Below are positions 14,476-23,359 of a stretch of DNA of 37,844 nucleotides, piece by piece. Both the position numbers and the translations under genes were made by a program. The notes beneath the pieces are model-generated. The model had not been told where the DNA came from. It did no database searches and saw only the letters and a program-made list of their open reading frames with translations. The stretch spans positions 1 through 37,844 of the IMG/VR virus record IMGVR_UViG_3300030329_001001. The stretch is one strand, 5' to 3'. How positions within the stretch are numbered: the first letter of the stretch is position 1; each line of letters begins with the position of its first letter. This stretch comes from a virus.

Positions 14476-15236
14476 TGGCTGAACGAGTAGAAATTGTTAC
14501 AGGAATTACTGGAGCTGATGAACCAGAAGCACAACCTACGGAAAATCCGATGGACATGGAACAAGAAGAAGTATCGGAACGACCCGAATGGTTGCCTGAG
14601 AAGTTCAAGACACCTGAAGATATGGCGAAAGCCTATGGAGAACTTGAGACCCAAATGGGTCAAGAATCCCAACAAGTTGAAGATACGGAGCAGGAAACAC
14701 CTGAAGAAAGTATCTCCGAAGTTACGGGACTCACTCCAGAGTATCTTGAGCCATTCTCGCAAGAGTTTATGGAACATGGTGAGTTATCTGACGAATCTTT
14801 TACGAAACTAGAGCAAGAGACCGGAATACCTCAAGATATTGCTAGAGCGTATGTTGATGGTCAGAGAGCTATTGTAGAGCAGCAACAATCAAATGTATTT
14901 AATGAAGTAGGTGGCCAAGATACCTATAATGATATGGTTGAATGGGCAAGTGAAAACTTTACCGAAGAAGAGATCACATCCTTTGATAACGCTGTAGATT
15001 CTGGTGATATTAACACTACTATGATGGCAGTTCGTGGTTTACAAGCTCGGTATGCTCAAGCTAACGGTACTGCACCTAAGCAATCATTCCAAGGAAATAC
15101 AACTAAAGACTCCACAACAGGTTTCCAATCGTGGCAGCAAGTATCTGCTGCAATGAGAGACCCCAAGTATGCGACAGATCCTGCATATAGGAAGCAAGTA
15201 GAGAACCGATTATCGGTATCACGTTTAACTCAATGA
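14475..15236 (+). CDS. Capsid assembly scaffolding protein (T7 gp9-like)
   Basis: 253 residues, very acidic and Gln/Glu-rich, without cysteines. RPEWLPEKFKTPEDMAKAYGELE (about residues 36-57) is the hallmark of podovirus scaffolding proteins. The C-terminus (PKYATDPAYRKQVENRLSVSR) is also typical and usually contacts the coat protein. Scaffolds guide prohead assembly and then leave. The gene overlaps the portal stop by one base and sits just before the capsid module, as in T7. Confidence 0.92.
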   Translation: MAERVEIVTGITGADEPEAQPTENPMDMEQEEVSERPEWLPEKFKTPEDMAKAYGELETQMGQESQQVEDTEQETPEESISEVTGLTPEYLEPFSQEFMEHGELSDESFTKLEQETGIPQDIARAYVDGQRAIVEQQQSNVFNEVGGQDTYNDMVEWASENFTEEEITSFDNAVDSGDINTTMMAVRGLQARYAQANGTAPKQSFQGNTTKDSTTGFQSWQQVSAAMRDPKYATDPAYRKQVENRLSVSRLTQ

Positions 15237-15622
15237 AACATTTAGCAATTCTTTCCGCATTACTTCTAACAGGATGCGGTGCGGGTCAAATGATGGGGGA
15301 ACTTCTGTTTGGAACACCCCAAACCCCCACTGAAAAAGCTGTCGAAACAGTTATAGAGTCCAGCGAGACTTTGACAGTTCTATCGGCTATTGGTGGTTTA
15401 TGTGTAATTGCAGGTATGGCGTTGCTTGTTATATCTAGAGGAACAATGGGGTGGAGACCGATTATTGGTGGAATACTCCTTGTGTTATTGAACTATGTTA
15501 TAGCTCGCTATGCAGACTGGATATTCATTCCCGTGATTATTGCGACTGGTTGTATCAGTGCAGCATGGGGTTGGAACACAATTCTAGAAATCTTTAAGGA
15601 AAAGAAACATGAACATGAGTGA
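15233..15622 (+). CDS. Predicted membrane lipoprotein between scaffold and capsid
   Basis: 129 residues. An N-terminal signal ends in a lipobox-like ALLLTGC with Cys at residue 15, suggesting lipid modification by the host. Three further hydrophobic segments follow at about 51-69, 76-94 and 96-118, separated by short charged loops, and the tail is charged (KEKKHEHE). T7 has no homologue at this position. I do not recognise the family. A role in lysis, superinfection exclusion or envelope modification is possible but unproven. It overlaps the scaffold gene by 4 bases and the next small membrane ORF by 14. Confidence 0.75.
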   Translation: MKHLAILSALLLTGCGAGQMMGELLFGTPQTPTEKAVETVIESSETLTVLSAIGGLCVIAGMALLVISRGTMGWRPIIGGILLVLLNYVIARYADWIFIPVIIATGCISAAWGWNTILEIFKEKKHEHE

Positions 15623-15728
15623 AATCCTTGGAACAACATTTTTCGTGGCTCTTGCGTTTATTGCAGGTGCATTCATAGGGAAGCCCCTATACACTTGGTT
15701 ATCTGAAAAGATGCCTTGGAACAAATAA
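15609..15728 (+). CDS. Very small single-pass membrane protein (39 aa)
   Basis: A 39-codon ORF starting MNMSEILGTTFFVALAFIAG. Residues 5-24 form one hydrophobic helix, followed by a short polar tail ending MPWNK. AAGGA at 15596-15600 lies 8 bases before the ATG, and the frame overlaps the preceding membrane lipoprotein gene by 14 bases. These two small membrane genes form a pair between scaffold and capsid. Function unknown. Small membrane proteins of this sort may affect lysis timing. Confidence 0.55.
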   Translation: MNMSEILGTTFFVALAFIAGAFIGKPLYTWLSEKMPWNK

Positions 15729-15906
15729 ACTTTCGGATATAGATGCTCTATGAGTATTTATATCTTTTTGTCCTAACATCGAATCAAAATCGAATACTGG
15801 AAACGCAGCCCACCGAGGTGGACAACTGGTCAGGCAACGTGTTAGTGTTTAGATGAGATATTGGTCAATTCGTTGTAACTTTAACTTTTAAGAAGGGAGA
15901 CTTGAT
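15729..15906 (+). promoter_or_regulatory. Capsid upstream region (178 bp, non-coding)
   Basis: This is one of the few long spacers in the late block and precedes the most highly expressed phage gene, so a phage RNA polymerase promoter is expected here by analogy with T7 phi10. I cannot identify a consensus. Visible structures are ATAGA-TGC-TCTAT at 15739-15751, a GATATA/TATATC pair at 15736-15764 followed by five T, and CCACCGAGGTGG near 15811-15822. The end carries AAGAAGGGAGA, a strong ribosome site, before the capsid ATG. Confidence 0.45.
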
Positions 15907-16947
15907 ATGTCTAATATGACTGCCTCAAGACTCGGTGAAGCTTATGGTGGATCGTCTGATGCCTTTGAACTATTCTTGAAAAAGTTTTCAGGAGAAGTTC
16001 TAGCTGCGTTTGAAGAACGAAACGTCATGATGCCTCTCCATACTGTTCGTACAATTACGAGTGGTAAAAGTGCTCAATTCCCAATGACAGGTACAGCAAG
16101 TGCGAGTTACCATGTTCCGGGTAATGAGATTACTGGTACATCCATGAATCATGCAGAGCGAGTTATTAGTATTGACAACCTATTGGTTGCTGATGCCTTT
16201 ATCGCTAACATTGATGAAGCGATTAACCATTACGATGTTCGTAGCATTTATGCTAAAGAACTAGGATATGCGTTAGCTAACCATGCTGATAAAGCGTGTA
16301 TTCGTTCGGTTATTGCGGGTTCACTAGATACTACTGATGCAATCAATGGTACTGGTGGTCACACAGTAACTACGGGTGGTGCAACTGGTGATAACATCAT
16401 TGATGGTATTATCACAGCATCACAAGGTCTAGATGAGCGAAATGTTCCTATGACTGATCGCTTTGCTGTAATTACTCCTGCTGCGTTCTACGCAGTCCTC
16501 AAAGCTGCTGGTGGTACTGATACTGCTGCTGCATTGTTGAATAAAGATTACGGTCAAGGTGGTTCATTACTTCAAGGTGGTGGACAAGTGTTACAAGTTG
16601 CAGGTATTCCTTGCTTCATGAGTACACACATTCCTACTGGCGATGAAGATGGTACAGGTGGTGCAGTTGATACTGTACTTGGTGACACAACCAATGGTGT
16701 TCGTAACGACCCATTCGGTGCAGAAGGTGGTGCGTCTGGTACTGCTGCTGGTTACTCAGGTATCGACTTCTCCAATTACCAAGGCGTTGTATTCCATCGC
16801 TCAGGTGCTGGTACTGTGAAACTATTGGATCTTGCAGTTGAATCAGATTACTTGGTGCAAAACCAAGGTACTTTGATGGTTGCAAAATATGCAATGGGTC
16901 ACAACTTCCTACGAGCTTCAGCTTGTGTAGGACTCAAATCCGCATAA
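15907..16947 (+). CDS. Major capsid protein (T7 gp10A-like)
   Basis: 346 residues, equal in size to T7 gp10A (345). Family features include the N-terminal EAYGGSSDAFELFLKKFSGEV, RNVMMPLHTVRTITSGKSAQFP, the central DNLLVADAFIANIDEAINHYD, and the C-terminal Gly/Ala-rich core domain. It forms the T=7 icosahedral shell with an HK97-type fold. It has its own non-coding leader and is followed by a strong terminator, as expected for the most abundant product. Codon use looks optimised, with many GGT and GCT codons. Confidence 0.97.
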   Translation: MSNMTASRLGEAYGGSSDAFELFLKKFSGEVLAAFEERNVMMPLHTVRTITSGKSAQFPMTGTASASYHVPGNEITGTSMNHAERVISIDNLLVADAFIANIDEAINHYDVRSIYAKELGYALANHADKACIRSVIAGSLDTTDAINGTGGHTVTTGGATGDNIIDGIITASQGLDERNVPMTDRFAVITPAAFYAVLKAAGGTDTAAALLNKDYGQGGSLLQGGGQVLQVAGIPCFMSTHIPTGDEDGTGGAVDTVLGDTTNGVRNDPFGAEGGASGTAAGYSGIDFSNYQGVVFHRSGAGTVKLLDLAVESDYLVQNQGTLMVAKYAMGHNFLRASACVGLKSA

Positions 16948-16971
16948 TTGTGGTTTTGAATAAACTTGGGG

Positions 16972-17003
16972 TTGGCCTCTCTCTGAGGGGTCAATCCTTT
17001 TTT
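16972..17003 (+). terminator. Rho-independent terminator after capsid gene
   Basis: A 10-bp stem (TTGGCCTCTC at 16972-16981 with GAGGGGTCAA at 16985-16994, two G-U pairs) with a 3-base loop is followed by TCC and six T at 16998-17003. It lies 25 bases after the capsid stop, the same place as T-phi after T7 gene 10. It would favour high capsid output relative to downstream tail genes. Confidence 0.85.
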
Positions 17004-17020
17004 AACTAAAGGAGTCTTTT

Positions 17021-17632
17021 ATGGCACTTGCCTCAACGACTAAACTCAATGCGATTAACACAATCCTAAGTGCTGTCGGAGAAGCACCTGTAAACTCTTT
17101 AAGTGGTTCGCTAACAGCAGACGTAAGACTTGCTGAGTCAATCTTAGATGAAACTTCAAGAGAAGTTCAATCCGTAGGGTGGCACTTTAATACAGAAAAA
17201 GATGTTCCTCTAATACCCAACAGCGACAATGAGGTAATTATAGGTACAAACATTGTTAGAGCAGATTTAGAAGACTCTAATGTTGATCCTGATTATGATA
17301 TTGTTATTAGAGGTACAAAACTGTATAACCGTAAGGGACTGACTTATACTATTTCATCCACCCTCAAATATACGGTTGTTTACCTTCTGGACTTTACAGA
17401 TATACCTGAGAATGCTAGGCGGTATATCATGATTAGAGCTGCTCGTATCTATCAAGATAGACTTGTTGGTTCTGAAAAACACTCAATGTTTACTAGAGCA
17501 GATGAGCAACAAGCATTGTTTGCGTTACGAGATTATGAGATGGAATCAGCAGATTACAGCATCTTTGATAATTATGATGTTGCTCGAATTATAGATCGTG
17601 GAAATGTTATCAATAAGTTGGATAGAGCCTAA
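17021..17632 (+). CDS. Tail tubular protein A (T7 gp11-like)
   Basis: 203 residues, similar to T7 gp11 (196). The start ASTTKLNAINTILSAVGEAPVNSL is the gp11 family signature, followed by ESILDETSREVQSVGWHFN. It forms the ring between portal and nozzle. An AAAGGAG site directly follows the terminator and supports ATG 17021. Its TAA overlaps the next gene's ATG. Confidence 0.95.
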   Translation: MALASTTKLNAINTILSAVGEAPVNSLSGSLTADVRLAESILDETSREVQSVGWHFNTEKDVPLIPNSDNEVIIGTNIVRADLEDSNVDPDYDIVIRGTKLYNRKGLTYTISSTLKYTVVYLLDFTDIPENARRYIMIRAARIYQDRLVGSEKHSMFTRADEQQALFALRDYEMESADYSIFDNYDVARIIDRGNVINKLDRA

Positions 17633-20109
17633 TGCTGACCACCAAGTCAATCCCTAACCTTATCAATGGGGTTTCGCAGCAACCTGACTCTCTGAGATAT
17701 GCTACTCAATGTGAAGCTCAGGAGAACGCATACCCCAGTATTGTTGAGGGATTAACGAAAAGATTACCTACAGAGCATCACCTCAATACGGGTATTACAA
17801 CTACCGGTAAGACCTTTGTTCATACTATTAACAGGGATACTACGGAAAGGTATTCTGTTGTAATACGGGATGAGTCCATAAAAGTCTTTGACTTGGTAAA
17901 TAAAAATGAAGAAACTGTAGACACCCCAAATGGTGTTACATACCTTGCCACAGACAATGCGGATACCGCTTTTAGAGCTGTTACGATTGCGGATATTACC
18001 TATATTGTAAATACAGAGACAACTGTGGCTATGGCAAGTGATTCGACTCCTTCGTCTGTAAACACCTATGAAGCCCTTATCTTTATTAAACAAGGTAGAT
18101 CATCCGGTACATACACGGTAACTGTAGATGGTACGGATTACACTGAAACAGCTACTAATGACATAGAATCAAACGCTTCAGATCTCGCATCTACACTGAA
18201 TGCCGTATCAGGTCTTACAGCAACTTCTGGTGGTTCTGTAATATATCTTACAAAAGCCACTGATTTTACAATCAGTTCTTCCTTTGACGAAGGATTAAAC
18301 TATATTGAAACTTTTAAGGGTGAAGCTCAACGTTTCACCGATCTCCCCACGTTTGCAAGGGACGGTTTAATCCTTAAAATTGTAGGCGATCCCACAGATG
18401 GGATTGATGATTACTATGTAAAGTTTGTAACTACAGGTGCTTCTTCAAGTATTGGTGAGGGTACATGGGAAGAATGTCCTGTTCCAAATACAGCAAGTGC
18501 GTTAAAGTTTGATGTAGCAACAATGCCCCACATCTTAATCCGTCAAGCCGATAGTACGTTTGTTTTCAAGAAAGCAGACGGAGCAACCCACGATGGGTAT
18601 GATTATAGTGCCTTTAAGTGGGGAGAGAGGCAGGTAGGAGATTTACTTACTGAACCTAACCCATCTTTCGTAGGCGAAACAATTAACGATGTTGTTCTCT
18701 TTAAGAATCGTTTAGGATTCCTTGCAAGCGAAAGTGTTATATTTACGGAAGCTAGTGAGTTCTTTAACTTCTGGAGAACGACTATTGTAGATCTTCTAGA
18801 TACTGCACCTATAGATGTAGCTGTTGCCAATAGCAGGGTATCTATTCTACGACACGCACTTCCTCTTGTAGAAAAGTTAATACTGTTCTCAGAGGACTCC
18901 CAATTTATTCTACAAGGGACAACAACACTAACCCCAAAGACCGTTTCGATTGCTCAGGCTACAAGTTATGATACACTCAGAAGCTGCCAGCCTGTTATAT
19001 CAGAATCCTCTATATTCTTTGCATTTAACCGTGGTTCATATAGTGGTGTTCGTGAGTATTATCCCTCGAATACCGTAGAGGATACATTTGAGGGTATGGA
19101 TATTTCTTCTCATGTTCCTAAGTATCTTTCCGGAAATATCAAAAAGATGTCGGCAGCAAGCCATGAAAATGTTATTGCTTGTATGGTCGATGGCGATAAA
19201 GATTCTATTTATATCTATAACTACTATGATCAAGGAACTGAGAGACTCCAGAGTGCGTGGCACAGATTCTCGTTTGGTACTGATGTAGAAGTTTTAGGTC
19301 TTGATTTTATAGATACTGATTTATTTCTCGTAGTACAACGAACTCAAGGTGTATTCATAGATAAACTACCATTTGAGGTGGGAAAGGCCGACACGGGATC
19401 AACTTATGTGACTCGGTTAGATAGACGGATAGATTCCGCAACGGTAGATGCAGTAGGTACAACAATTACTCTTCCCTATAACAAATCTCCGGATAGAACT
19501 ATAGAAGTTATTACCAAAGCAGGAGTCCGTATTCCTGTTAAAACCCAAACAGATAATTCACCTACTATCGTTATAGAAAGTTCTTTGATAGATAGACCTG
19601 ATTGGGCTGGTGTATCAGAAAGTGTGTCTACCATTGATGACTATGGAGATTTCACCGCCACAACCGATTCAGAAGATTATGGTCTTATCACAGATGCATT
19701 AGCTATGGGCGAGTATTGGATAGGAGAAAGCTATGAAATGTCATATACTTTTTCCAATGTAACCCTTAAACAGCCAACACAGACTGGTGGACACGCAGTT
19801 ATTGCAGATGGTCGTGTTCAACTTAGGTATGGTAATATCATATATGGTGATTCAGGATACTTTCAAATAGAAGTCACACCTATTCATCGGGATACAAGCA
19901 CTCATTACTTTACTGGTAGAATACTTGGATCTGGTGAATTAAAGATTGGAGATATTCCTATCGAGTCTGGTGAATATAGATTCCCTGTGTTCTCAAAAGC
20001 AGACCAAGCGACAATTATAATAAAGAATGATTCTCCACTACCGAGTGCTTTAATGTCTGCGGAGTTTGAGTTAGACTGGTCTCCGAGGTCAAAAAGAATT
20101 GGTTTATGA
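17632..20109 (+). CDS. Tail tubular protein B (T7 gp12-like)
   Basis: 825 residues, comparable with T7 gp12 (794). The N-terminus SIPNLINGVSQQPDSLRYATQCEAQENAYPSI... region is diagnostic, with FKNRLGFLASESVIFTEAS and FSEDSQFILQGT further on. This beta-rich protein forms the tail nozzle through which DNA leaves. Its start overlaps the gp11-like stop by one base, and its end overlaps the internal virion protein A start. Confidence 0.95.
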   Translation: MLTTKSIPNLINGVSQQPDSLRYATQCEAQENAYPSIVEGLTKRLPTEHHLNTGITTTGKTFVHTINRDTTERYSVVIRDESIKVFDLVNKNEETVDTPNGVTYLATDNADTAFRAVTIADITYIVNTETTVAMASDSTPSSVNTYEALIFIKQGRSSGTYTVTVDGTDYTETATNDIESNASDLASTLNAVSGLTATSGGSVIYLTKATDFTISSSFDEGLNYIETFKGEAQRFTDLPTFARDGLILKIVGDPTDGIDDYYVKFVTTGASSSIGEGTWEECPVPNTASALKFDVATMPHILIRQADSTFVFKKADGATHDGYDYSAFKWGERQVGDLLTEPNPSFVGETINDVVLFKNRLGFLASESVIFTEASEFFNFWRTTIVDLLDTAPIDVAVANSRVSILRHALPLVEKLILFSEDSQFILQGTTTLTPKTVSIAQATSYDTLRSCQPVISESSIFFAFNRGSYSGVREYYPSNTVEDTFEGMDISSHVPKYLSGNIKKMSAASHENVIACMVDGDKDSIYIYNYYDQGTERLQSAWHRFSFGTDVEVLGLDFIDTDLFLVVQRTQGVFIDKLPFEVGKADTGSTYVTRLDRRIDSATVDAVGTTITLPYNKSPDRTIEVITKAGVRIPVKTQTDNSPTIVIESSLIDRPDWAGVSESVSTIDDYGDFTATTDSEDYGLITDALAMGEYWIGESYEMSYTFSNVTLKQPTQTGGHAVIADGRVQLRYGNIIYGDSGYFQIEVTPIHRDTSTHYFTGRILGSGELKIGDIPIESGEYRFPVFSKADQATIIIKNDSPLPSALMSAEFELDWSPRSKRIGL

Positions 20110-20561
20110 TTGGTAGTGTTCGATTTAGCATTCTTGAAGATTGTTATACAATCGCAAAAAATATCCGTGAGGATGACCGTAGAGAGATACTCGCTGTCTC
20201 TGGTGGTGATCCGCTAGATGCTTTAGTGCAAGGATTCATGTTCTCTGATAAACCACGAACAGTTCTAGCGGGAAACACCGCCTGTGCTATGTTTGGTTCT
20301 GGACAAGTCGAGCCAAATGTTGGTGCGGTATGGCTTCTAGGAACGGACGGTATCAATGATGTATCTCGTCAGTTCCTTAGAGAAAGTAAAAAGTGGCTGG
20401 ATGAAATGTATGAAAATTATGACTTGTTGTTCAATTATGTCGATGAAAGAAATACAGTCCATATTAAATGGCTACAGTGGTTAGGTTTTGATTTTATTAA
20501 GAGACATGAACAGTTTGGCGTTGGAAAACTTCCGTTCTTTGAATTTGTAAGGATTAAGTAA
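20106..20561 (+). CDS. Internal virion protein A (T7 gp13-like, acetyltransferase-fold)
   Basis: 151 residues, similar to T7 gp13 (138). GAVWLLGTDGI and LLFNYVDERNTVHIKWLQWLGFDF are shared landmarks of this family, whose fold resembles GNAT acetyltransferases. In T7 gp13 is needed for assembly of infective particles. Whether it has any transferase activity is unknown. The ATG overlaps the nozzle gene's stop by 4 bases. Confidence 0.88.
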   Translation: MIGSVRFSILEDCYTIAKNIREDDRREILAVSGGDPLDALVQGFMFSDKPRTVLAGNTACAMFGSGQVEPNVGAVWLLGTDGINDVSRQFLRESKKWLDEMYENYDLLFNYVDERNTVHIKWLQWLGFDFIKRHEQFGVGKLPFFEFVRIK

Positions 20562-20562
20562 T

Positions 20563-21120
20563 ATGTGTTTATTTGCAGCAGCAGCTGGAGCTGGAATGTC
20601 AACAGTGCTTAGTGTTGCAGGAACTGCTATAAATTTCATAGGGCAACAACAAGAAGCCCGTGCTCAGGATAGAATGAACCGACAGCGACAACAGTTGGGA
20701 ACTCAAAGAGCTTTAGAGAATTACAAGCTACAAACATCTCAAGCATATCGAAGGTTATCTCAAGAACGGGAAGCAGCTGCTAATGAAATTGGTGAAGTTG
20801 CTAGGCAGTCTCGAAGGGCACAAGCGGTTGGTGTAGTTTCTGCGGGTGAAGCGGGAGTTACAGGTAAGTCTGTCAACGCTATGCTAGATGACTTTGAGAG
20901 ACAGGAACTATTCTACCAAACCAAAGTCCGTAGAGAACTAGAGTTCAAAGAAGGTAACATTACAGATCAACTTGAAGCCATCCGAATAGGTACGCAAGGT
21001 CGTATTGAAAACTTACAGTTCATGCCAGCACAACGCCCAAGTTTCTTGGGTGCTGCTCTTAGAATTGGTGGAACTATTGCAGATTACTATGCGGATATTC
21101 CAAACCCAGATGAACAATAA
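20563..21120 (+). CDS. Internal virion protein B (T7 gp14-like)
   Basis: 185 residues, near T7 gp14 (196). It starts MCLFAAAAGAGMSTVLSVAG, a hydrophobic N-terminal region, followed by a long Gln/Arg/Ala-rich amphipathic helix (about 35-150) ending with FLGAALRIGG. In T7 gp14 is ejected early and inserts in the outer membrane as part of the DNA-transfer channel. It begins one base after the preceding stop. Confidence 0.88.
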   Translation: MCLFAAAAGAGMSTVLSVAGTAINFIGQQQEARAQDRMNRQRQQLGTQRALENYKLQTSQAYRRLSQEREAAANEIGEVARQSRRAQAVGVVSAGEAGVTGKSVNAMLDDFERQELFYQTKVRRELEFKEGNITDQLEAIRIGTQGRIENLQFMPAQRPSFLGAALRIGGTIADYYADIPNPDEQ

Positions 21121-21139
21121 ACCCCTAGTAGGATAAATA

Positions 21140-23359
21140 ATGGCTAAAAGACAAGCACAACCAGACTTTCTACCGACCCGTAGAGTAACGCCCCAGCAGC
21201 AGATCTTTGATCAGTACAATGCTCCGAAACAATTTCAAGCCCCCCGTAGTGAACTTATAGAAATTGGACAGGCTCTTGCGGGTTTAAGTCCCACCTTAAA
21301 GAAGTTTGAAGAAAAAGAGAAGGCTGAAGATGCAGCAGCAATGGAACTTGCGGTCAGTAAAATGTCTGTTGAAGAACTTAGAGCTGCCTCTAAGAGAGAC
21401 TTTATAGGTCTCCAAAAGAAGGGTGTCATTCCGGAGGGTGCATCACCGTGGGCTAAGGTTGCTTTGTTAGAATCTGCTGGTAGGCGATTGGCTACTCAAA
21501 CGGTACTCCCAGAACTCTACAAGAATCTTGATAGATTATCTGATCCTAATAGTACAGAGACTCCTGAAGAATTTGCAAGAGCTATTGCTAATGAGCAGGG
21601 TATTGATAGTTTGTACGCTTCGGCTGCTTTTGAAGACGCTTTACAACCTATTGTTAATCAATTTACAAACAGGGTTGGAGAAGCAAAGGCCAAAAGGATT
21701 GCTGTACAGAATCGAGAGAATTTACAAGATGACCTCTACGAAATCTCTAAGACTTTTAAGATCGGTTCTCCCGATGATGAAGCAGCGATCATTGCTAAAC
21801 TTCAGGAGAGACTGGATACAACTTACAAAGACTTAGGGATATCTGGACGAGCCGAGGCATGGGAAGCAATCTCAAGTGCTGCTAAAGATAAAGCAAGAAA
21901 CGGTAATCTTGAAGGTGCTTTAGAATTATTAGATTCTGCTGGTTCTCTTAAGATAGGAAGCCAAACCTTTGGTGAGGACTATGGGGCTGAGATAGACGAA
22001 CTTCAGGAGAACCTAGAGAGACTCGCAGATGCTGAGGAAGACATTGAGTGGAAAAGAGAACAACGAAGAAAAACAACAAATGCAGACGCTGCTAAGAAAG
22101 TGGCGGGTGAGTTGTTTGTCGCTCATATTGAAGATGGTTCACAGTTTAATGATCCTAACTCTAGAGTATCTGAAATACAAGAAGCCCTACGAGAAGCTAA
22201 TGTAGCAGAAGAAGATGTTAATTCTATTACGGCTAGTGTTCTTAAAGAATATAAAACACTTCAAGGTACTGGTGAAGAAGACGATCAAGCAACTGTTGCA
22301 CAGATACGAGCTATGGTTTCTGGAACAGCAAGCCTATCAGAGATAGAAACAGAAATTGATAGTGCCCTCCAGATGGGATTACTTAGTGGAGAGATGTCCG
22401 TTAATTTAAGAACATATGCAAGAGAGCGTAAAGATATCGTTAAGAAAACTAAGACTGTAGAGTCTCTTGATGATGGTGTAAACACTGCTCGTAGTCTTCT
22501 GATTGCGACAATGAAAGATGAGGATTTAGAGGGTGGGTCTTATGAGAGCGATGAGATTACATCCATTATGGATGATTACAACACTCAATATAATTCCCTT
22601 GTTAGAGAGATTGTTGAAAATCCCGCAAACAAAGAACTGGATGATTCTGAGTTATCTGCTCTTGTTGTTAAGGAACGAAGGAAGTTAGATAAGCAGTTCT
22701 TTGATATTATTGAGGGTCGGAGCACAGAGGAAGTTCCAGAAGAAGCCTCAGATATATTAAAAGAGGCTGAAGAAGCCCGTAGAGCCCGTCAGGTTGGGCT
22801 ATCTACAATGAGTCCTGAACTTATTGCACAAAATACATGGTGGGACTCCGATTTTACTAACGCTAATTTAAGATACCAAGAAATTGCACTAGATACTACT
22901 AAATCGAAAGAAGAAAAACTGAAAGCACAGCAGCGACTAGCAAAAGAACTCTATGAACTGGCTCAGTTACGGGTAGAAGAAAAACCTGAATATAAGAAAG
23001 AGGGAATTATAAAGCGAGTTCTATTAGGTGATCCCGTAGCGTCAATGGCACGTAGCCTTAACGCTTATGGGGAAGATGTTGCAATTTATATTCGAGCAAA
23101 GTCAATTACAGGACTTTCGTTAGAAGAAATTAACGATAGAGAGATACATGGTAGGGAAATAGAAGACGAACTCTTAAACCCAAAATATGTTGTCCTTGTT
23201 GATGGTATAGAAAGTGCGAAAGACTTTGAAGATTATATCAAAACAGATGCTGGAAAGACACACCTCAATACTGTTTATGATTCCCTCCCTGAACAATATA
23301 AAGTGGGTGGTGCTGAGTTTATACGATTACAACGATTACTATTTGAGAGATATAGATAA
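21140..23359 (+). CDS. Internal virion protein C (T7 gp15-like)
   Basis: 739 residues, similar to T7 gp15 (747), almost entirely helical and rich in Glu, Lys and Ala, with no cysteine-rich or hydrophobic segment. Assignment rests mainly on size, composition and position between gp14-like and gp16-like genes, plus the N-terminal polyGln region (TPQQQIFDQYNAP). In T7 it forms part of the internal core and, after ejection, the periplasmic channel. It shares one base with the next ATG. Confidence 0.85.
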   Translation: MAKRQAQPDFLPTRRVTPQQQIFDQYNAPKQFQAPRSELIEIGQALAGLSPTLKKFEEKEKAEDAAAMELAVSKMSVEELRAASKRDFIGLQKKGVIPEGASPWAKVALLESAGRRLATQTVLPELYKNLDRLSDPNSTETPEEFARAIANEQGIDSLYASAAFEDALQPIVNQFTNRVGEAKAKRIAVQNRENLQDDLYEISKTFKIGSPDDEAAIIAKLQERLDTTYKDLGISGRAEAWEAISSAAKDKARNGNLEGALELLDSAGSLKIGSQTFGEDYGAEIDELQENLERLADAEEDIEWKREQRRKTTNADAAKKVAGELFVAHIEDGSQFNDPNSRVSEIQEALREANVAEEDVNSITASVLKEYKTLQGTGEEDDQATVAQIRAMVSGTASLSEIETEIDSALQMGLLSGEMSVNLRTYARERKDIVKKTKTVESLDDGVNTARSLLIATMKDEDLEGGSYESDEITSIMDDYNTQYNSLVREIVENPANKELDDSELSALVVKERRKLDKQFFDIIEGRSTEEVPEEASDILKEAEEARRARQVGLSTMSPELIAQNTWWDSDFTNANLRYQEIALDTTKSKEEKLKAQQRLAKELYELAQLRVEEKPEYKKEGIIKRVLLGDPVASMARSLNAYGEDVAIYIRAKSITGLSLEEINDREIHGREIEDELLNPKYVVLVDGIESAKDFEDYIKTDAGKTHLNTVYDSLPEQYKVGGAEFIRLQRLLFERYR

